This document shows, in pieces, positions 7,751 through 9,815 of a stretch of DNA of 9,815 nucleotides. Within the stretch, counting starts at the first letter, position 1; each line of letters starts with the position of its first letter. The stretch lies in NCBI GenBank assembly GCA_025361995.1, contig JANYIP010000329.1:1-9815 (forward strand), in the 5' to 3' direction. The position numbers and the translations under genes are program-made. Below the pieces are notes generated by a model. The model did not search any database. It was not told the DNA's origin and saw only the letters and a list, made by a program, of their open reading frames with translations. Source of the stretch: Streptomycetales bacterium. GTDB lineage: Bacteria > Actinomycetota > Actinomycetes > Prado026.

Positions 7751-7781
7751 ACCGGCCCTGAATCGACACTGAGTCAGCCCT

Positions 7782-8537
7782 GTGTGCACCGTCTTGTTCG
7801 CGTGGCAGTGGCGTCCCGACGTCCCGGTCGTGCTCGCCGCGAACCGGGACGAACGCATGGGACGGCCCACCGACCCGCCGATGCGGCTGCAGACCGGCCC
7901 CGACCTCTGGGGTGGCCGTGACCGGCTCGCCGGCGGGACCTGGCTGGCAGTCGACCCCGCCGCACGACGGCTCTGCGCCGTGACCAACCGGTACGCCGGG
8001 TCACGGGGTCCAGTCGGTCCGCCTGACCCGACGCGGCGCTCACGCGGGGAGCTCCCGGTACGGCTGCTCGCCGGCGGTGCCGACACCCTCGGCCAGCTGT
8101 CGGCAGACGCGTACAACCCGGTCAACGTCCTGTGGCTCGCGCCGGAGGCGGCATGGTGGTCGACGCTCGAAGGGCGGATCGACCTCGAGCCCGGCGTGCA
8201 CGCGCTGACCGTCCATCACGTCGACGACCCGACGGGTACGAAGACCCAGCGGTTGCTCGCACTGGCCCGCAGCGCCGCCGGCGACGCCACCGATGCGCGT
8301 GACCTGCGCGACCGCTTGACCCTCGTGCTGCGGTCGCACGACACCGACCCGGACGGGCCACCGCAGTCCGCGGCCTGCATCCACGGAGACGAGTACGGCA
8401 CCGTGTCGAGCTCGACGGTCGTGGTCGACGGAGACGGCGTCGAGCTTGCGTACGCACCCGGGCGCCCCTGCGTCACCCCGTACACCGCAGTCGACATGGT
8501 CGACATGGTCGACGTGGTCGACAGGAAGCCTAGGTAG
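7782..8537 (+). CDS. NRDE family (TANGO2-like) protein
   Basis: 251-residue member of the NRDE/TANGO2 family, named for the motif seen here as AANRDERMGRP (19-29). Other family marks are the N-terminal MCTVLFAW with Cys at position 2, LAGGTWLAV (49-57), AVTNRY (66-71) and CIHGDEYGTVSSS (199-211). The family is thought to share an Ntn-hydrolase-like fold with Cys2 as possible nucleophile; its biochemical role is not settled. The GTG start at 7782 is chosen because it places Cys at residue 2, although no good ribosome binding site precedes it. It lies 31 bp after the amidotransferase gene, probably in one transcript. The C-terminus (237-248) is a VDM-type tail from a 9-bp tandem repeat and is unlikely to belong to the fold. 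The last 8 bp overlap the convergent flavoprotein gene. Confidence 0.88.
   Translation: MCTVLFAWQWRPDVPVVLAANRDERMGRPTDPPMRLQTGPDLWGGRDRLAGGTWLAVDPAARRLCAVTNRYAGSRGPVGPPDPTRRSRGELPVRLLAGGADTLGQLSADAYNPVNVLWLAPEAAWWSTLEGRIDLEPGVHALTVHHVDDPTGTKTQRLLALARSAAGDATDARDLRDRLTLVLRSHDTDPDGPPQSAACIHGDEYGTVSSSTVVVDGDGVELAYAPGRPCVTPYTAVDMVDMVDVVDRKPR
8490..8525. repeat. 9-bp tandem repeat, unit GTCGACATG, four copies
   Basis: Units are GTCGACATG, GTCGACATG, GTCGACGTG and GTCGACAGG, ending 12 bp before the end of the NRDE gene. They encode VDMVDMVDVVDR at its C-terminus. Each unit carries GTCGAC, itself a palindrome, so the array also has nested inverted symmetry. It stops 5 bp short of the convergent gene's stop codon. 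Confidence 0.9.
8530..8537. other. Tail-to-tail 8-bp gene overlap
   Basis: The TAG of the NRDE gene (8535-8537, plus) and the TAG of the flavoprotein gene (8532-8530, minus) cross within CTAGGTAG. There is no room for a terminator between the two genes, so each transcript must run into the other's coding region. Confidence 0.85.
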
Positions 8538-9078
8538 GCAGACCGGGGAGGCCGTCGAGGCTGGTGGCGTTCTTGTGCGCGCGGTAGGCGGCGAGCTTGT
8601 CGGGGCCTTTCTTCGCGGCGTCCAGGTCGAGGACGTCCCGGTCGTCGACGTACGCCATCGTCGGGACCGCGTACCCGCAGGAGTCGGAGATCCTGGCCAG
8701 CCCGACCACGATGACCGACCGCACGCCCGGGTGCTCGGGGAAGCGTGCGAGCAGCTCGGCGAAACCGTCGTCGCCCGGCAGCACCACGCGGCCGAGGCCG
8801 TGCAGGCGGACGATCCGGGGACGACCGTCGAAGGCACAGAACATCAGGACGATCCGGCCGTTCTCGCGCAGGTGCGCAACTGTCTCGATGCCGCTGCCAG
8901 TGAGGTCCAGATAGGCGACGGAGTGCTCGTCGAGGACGACGAAACTGCCGACCAGTCCCTTGGGCGAGCAGTTCACCAGGCCGTCGCCGGCCAGCGGCGC
9001 GCTCGCCACGAAGAACACCGGCTGCGCGGTGAGCCAGCCCGCCAGCGACTCGTCGATGCCCTCGAAGACTTTGCCCAT
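8530..9078 (-). CDS. Pyridoxamine 5'-phosphate oxidase family (FMN-binding split-barrel) protein
   Basis: 182-residue protein of the PNPOx-like flavin-binding split-barrel superfamily. Recognisable stretches are FFVASAPLAGDGLVNCSPKG (22-41), SVAYLDLTGSGIET (53-66), AHLRENGRIVLMFCAF (68-83) and RIVRLHGLGRVV (88-99), the usual order of cofactor-binding strands. Substrate and cofactor (FMN, F420 or heme) cannot be told from the sequence; it is not a canonical PdxH. The ATG at 9078 starts the conserved MGKVFEGID; the frame stays open far upstream but only as antisense of the next gene. There is no Shine-Dalgarno, but a good -10 lies 6 nt upstream. The C-terminus (LAAYRAHKNATSLDGLPGLP) overlaps the NRDE gene end by 8 bp, tail to tail. 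Confidence 0.88.
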   Translation of the reverse strand: MGKVFEGIDESLAGWLTAQPVFFVASAPLAGDGLVNCSPKGLVGSFVVLDEHSVAYLDLTGSGIETVAHLRENGRIVLMFCAFDGRPRIVRLHGLGRVVLPGDDGFAELLARFPEHPGVRSVIVVGLARISDSCGYAVPTMAYVDDRDVLDLDAAKKGPDKLAAYRAHKNATSLDGLPGLPT

Positions 9079-9084
9079 ACGCTG

Positions 9085-9090
9085 ATCGTA
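9085..9090 (-). promoter_or_regulatory. Likely -10 element of a leaderless promoter for the flavoprotein gene
   Basis: TACGAT on the minus strand fits the actinobacterial -10 consensus TANNNT and ends exactly 6 nt before the ATG at 9078. Transcription would start at or beside the start codon. No Shine-Dalgarno and no good -35 are visible. Confidence 0.5.
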
Positions 9091-9126
9091 GGACCGGTGC
9101 AGGGCCAGGAGTCGGCTCGGGGGCGG

Positions 9127-9132
9127 CACACT
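9127..9132 (+). promoter_or_regulatory. Possible -10 hexamer before the kinase-oxidoreductase gene
   Basis: CACACT lies 7 nt before the GTG at 9140, with A and T at the conserved -10 positions. No convincing Shine-Dalgarno is seen. It is a weak match, listed because neighbouring genes show the same spacing. Confidence 0.25.
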
Positions 9133-9139
9133 GAGACAC

Positions 9140-9815
9140 GTGAGCGTCAGCACCGACAGCACCGACAGCACCGAGCTGCCGTCGCCGTGCCTGGTCGTGC
9201 TGGTCGGTCCCGGTGCGGCCGGCAAGAGCACCTGGGCGTCCCTGCACTTCGCACCCGAGCAGATCGTCTCGAGCGACCGGCTGCGCGCAGTCGCAGGGAC
9301 CGGCGAGGACGACCAGTCCGCGAGCCAGGACGCGTTCGCGCTGCTCGACGACATCGTCCGGATGAGGGTCGGGCGCCGGCTGACCACCGTCATCGACACC
9401 CTCGGGCTGGACCCCGGGCGGCGAGCCCGCTGGGTGGCCCTCGCCCGCAGCCACCAGGTCTCGTGCGTCGCGGTCACCTTCGACACCTCGCCAGCACAGT
9501 GCCGCGCTCGCAACCGGGCTCGGCCGCGCTCGATCCCGGTCGATGTCCTGTCCCAGCAGCTACGCCAGTGGGTGGCCACCCGCGACGGCCTCGCAGACGA
9601 AGGCTTCGACCGGGTGATCACTCCCGCGCCGGTCACCGTCGTCACCCCGGCGTTCACCGGCGCTCGCGCGGCCTCGAAGCGGCAGCGCGAGGACCCGGTG
9701 GGTCTGCGCTTCGGGCTCCACCTCAGCGCGTTCGACGCACCTGGCGGCGCGCCCGCGCTGCGCAGCTGGCTGGTCGAGGTCGCCACCGCGGCGGAGACCG
9801 CGGGCTTCGACGCGA
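9140..9815 (+). CDS. P-loop kinase-like domain fused to LLM-class (probably F420- or flavin-dependent) oxidoreductase, 3' end cut
   Basis: 225 codons visible, open at the right edge. Residues 18-180 look like a small P-loop kinase of the polynucleotide-kinase/zeta-toxin-like AAA group: Walker A GPGAAGKST (23-31), SSDRLR (46-51), TTVIDTLGLDPGRR, and a lid-like Arg-rich stretch RARNRARPRSIP. After a short linker, from about residue 189, LRFGLHLSAF starts a second domain, continuing to AAETAGFDA, the typical opening of luciferase-like monooxygenases (LLM). The frame runs through without a stop, so this is one polypeptide as sequenced. The GTG at 9140 is the chosen start; the first residues are a repeat-encoded STDSTDSTE that is probably disordered. 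The next alternative start would lose the P-loop. Substrate and cofactor are unknown, and F420 use is inferred from the lineage. It is divergent from the flavoprotein gene with 61 bp between them. Confidence 0.78.
   Translation, partial: MSVSTDSTDSTELPSPCLVVLVGPGAAGKSTWASLHFAPEQIVSSDRLRAVAGTGEDDQSASQDAFALLDDIVRMRVGRRLTTVIDTLGLDPGRRARWVALARSHQVSCVAVTFDTSPAQCRARNRARPRSIPVDVLSQQLRQWVATRDGLADEGFDRVITPAPVTVVTPAFTGARAASKRQREDPVGLRFGLHLSAFDAPGGAPALRSWLVEVATAAETAGFDA
9151..9175. repeat. 9-bp tandem repeat, unit CACCGACAG, about 2.7 copies
   Basis: Two exact CACCGACAG units followed by CACCGAG, right after the GTG start of the kinase-oxidoreductase gene. They encode the STDSTDSTE leader. The unit is identical to that at 2891, where it is read on the other strand. 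Confidence 0.8.

Noticed and set aside
9079..9786. N-terminal extension of the flavoprotein frame
   Set aside because: It is antisense to the P-loop/LLM gene. The family starts at MGKVFEG, preceded by a -10-like TACGAT.
1..9815. A defence system, phage island or biosynthetic cluster
   Set aside because: The genes have uniform codon use and are mostly core actinobacterial repair and metabolism genes. There is no integrase, toxin-antitoxin pair, transposase or repeat-spacer array.

Overview
The window comes from a high-GC actinobacterium. G/C dominates third codon positions, GTG starts are frequent, and the gene content is typical of that phylum: an AdnAB-type helicase-nuclease, MoeZ, and the start of an LLM-type flavin/F420 oxidoreductase. 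Nothing in the sequence fixes the genus. A Nocardioides-like member of the Propionibacteriales is a guess. There is no rRNA, tRNA, insertion sequence, phage gene or CRISPR array. The DNA is densely coded and every gap between genes is under 100 bp.

Left part (1-3229, minus strand): a two-gene DNA-repair operon. A small alkyltransferase-like (ATL) protein without the methyl-accepting cysteine overlaps by ATGA the start of a large UvrD/Rep-type helicase with the beginning of a RecB-type nuclease domain, best read as AdnA. The helicase runs off the left edge just before its nuclease active-site motifs. Its partner adnB would be expected further left.

Middle (3290-6976): a divergent gene for an 818-residue membrane protein. 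It has an N-terminal membrane block, a central kinase-like domain with degraded catalytic motifs, and a C-terminal YbhN/MprF-type flippase domain. It converges on moeZ (minus strand), an E1-like adenylyltransferase with a rhodanese domain that activates and sulfurates ubiquitin-like sulfur carriers.

Right part (7064-9815): divergent from moeZ are a class-I glutamine-amidotransferase-like (peptidase C26) hydrolase and an NRDE/TANGO2-like protein, probably co-transcribed. The NRDE gene converges on, and overlaps by 8 bp, a pyridoxamine-phosphate-oxidase-like flavoprotein gene on the minus strand. Divergent from that is a gene cut by the right edge. It encodes a P-loop kinase-like domain fused in frame to the start of an LLM-class oxidoreductase.

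The genes are mostly housekeeping and do not form one pathway. I see no convincing new multi-gene system. The most unusual signals are: (i) 9-bp tandem repeats at four places, three of them forming the tails of proteins and two sharing the same unit; (ii) the three-part membrane protein with a probable pseudokinase core; (iii) the kinase-oxidoreductase fusion; (iv) several genes with no Shine-Dalgarno but a NANNNT hexamer 6-7 nt before the start codon, suggesting leaderless transcripts.
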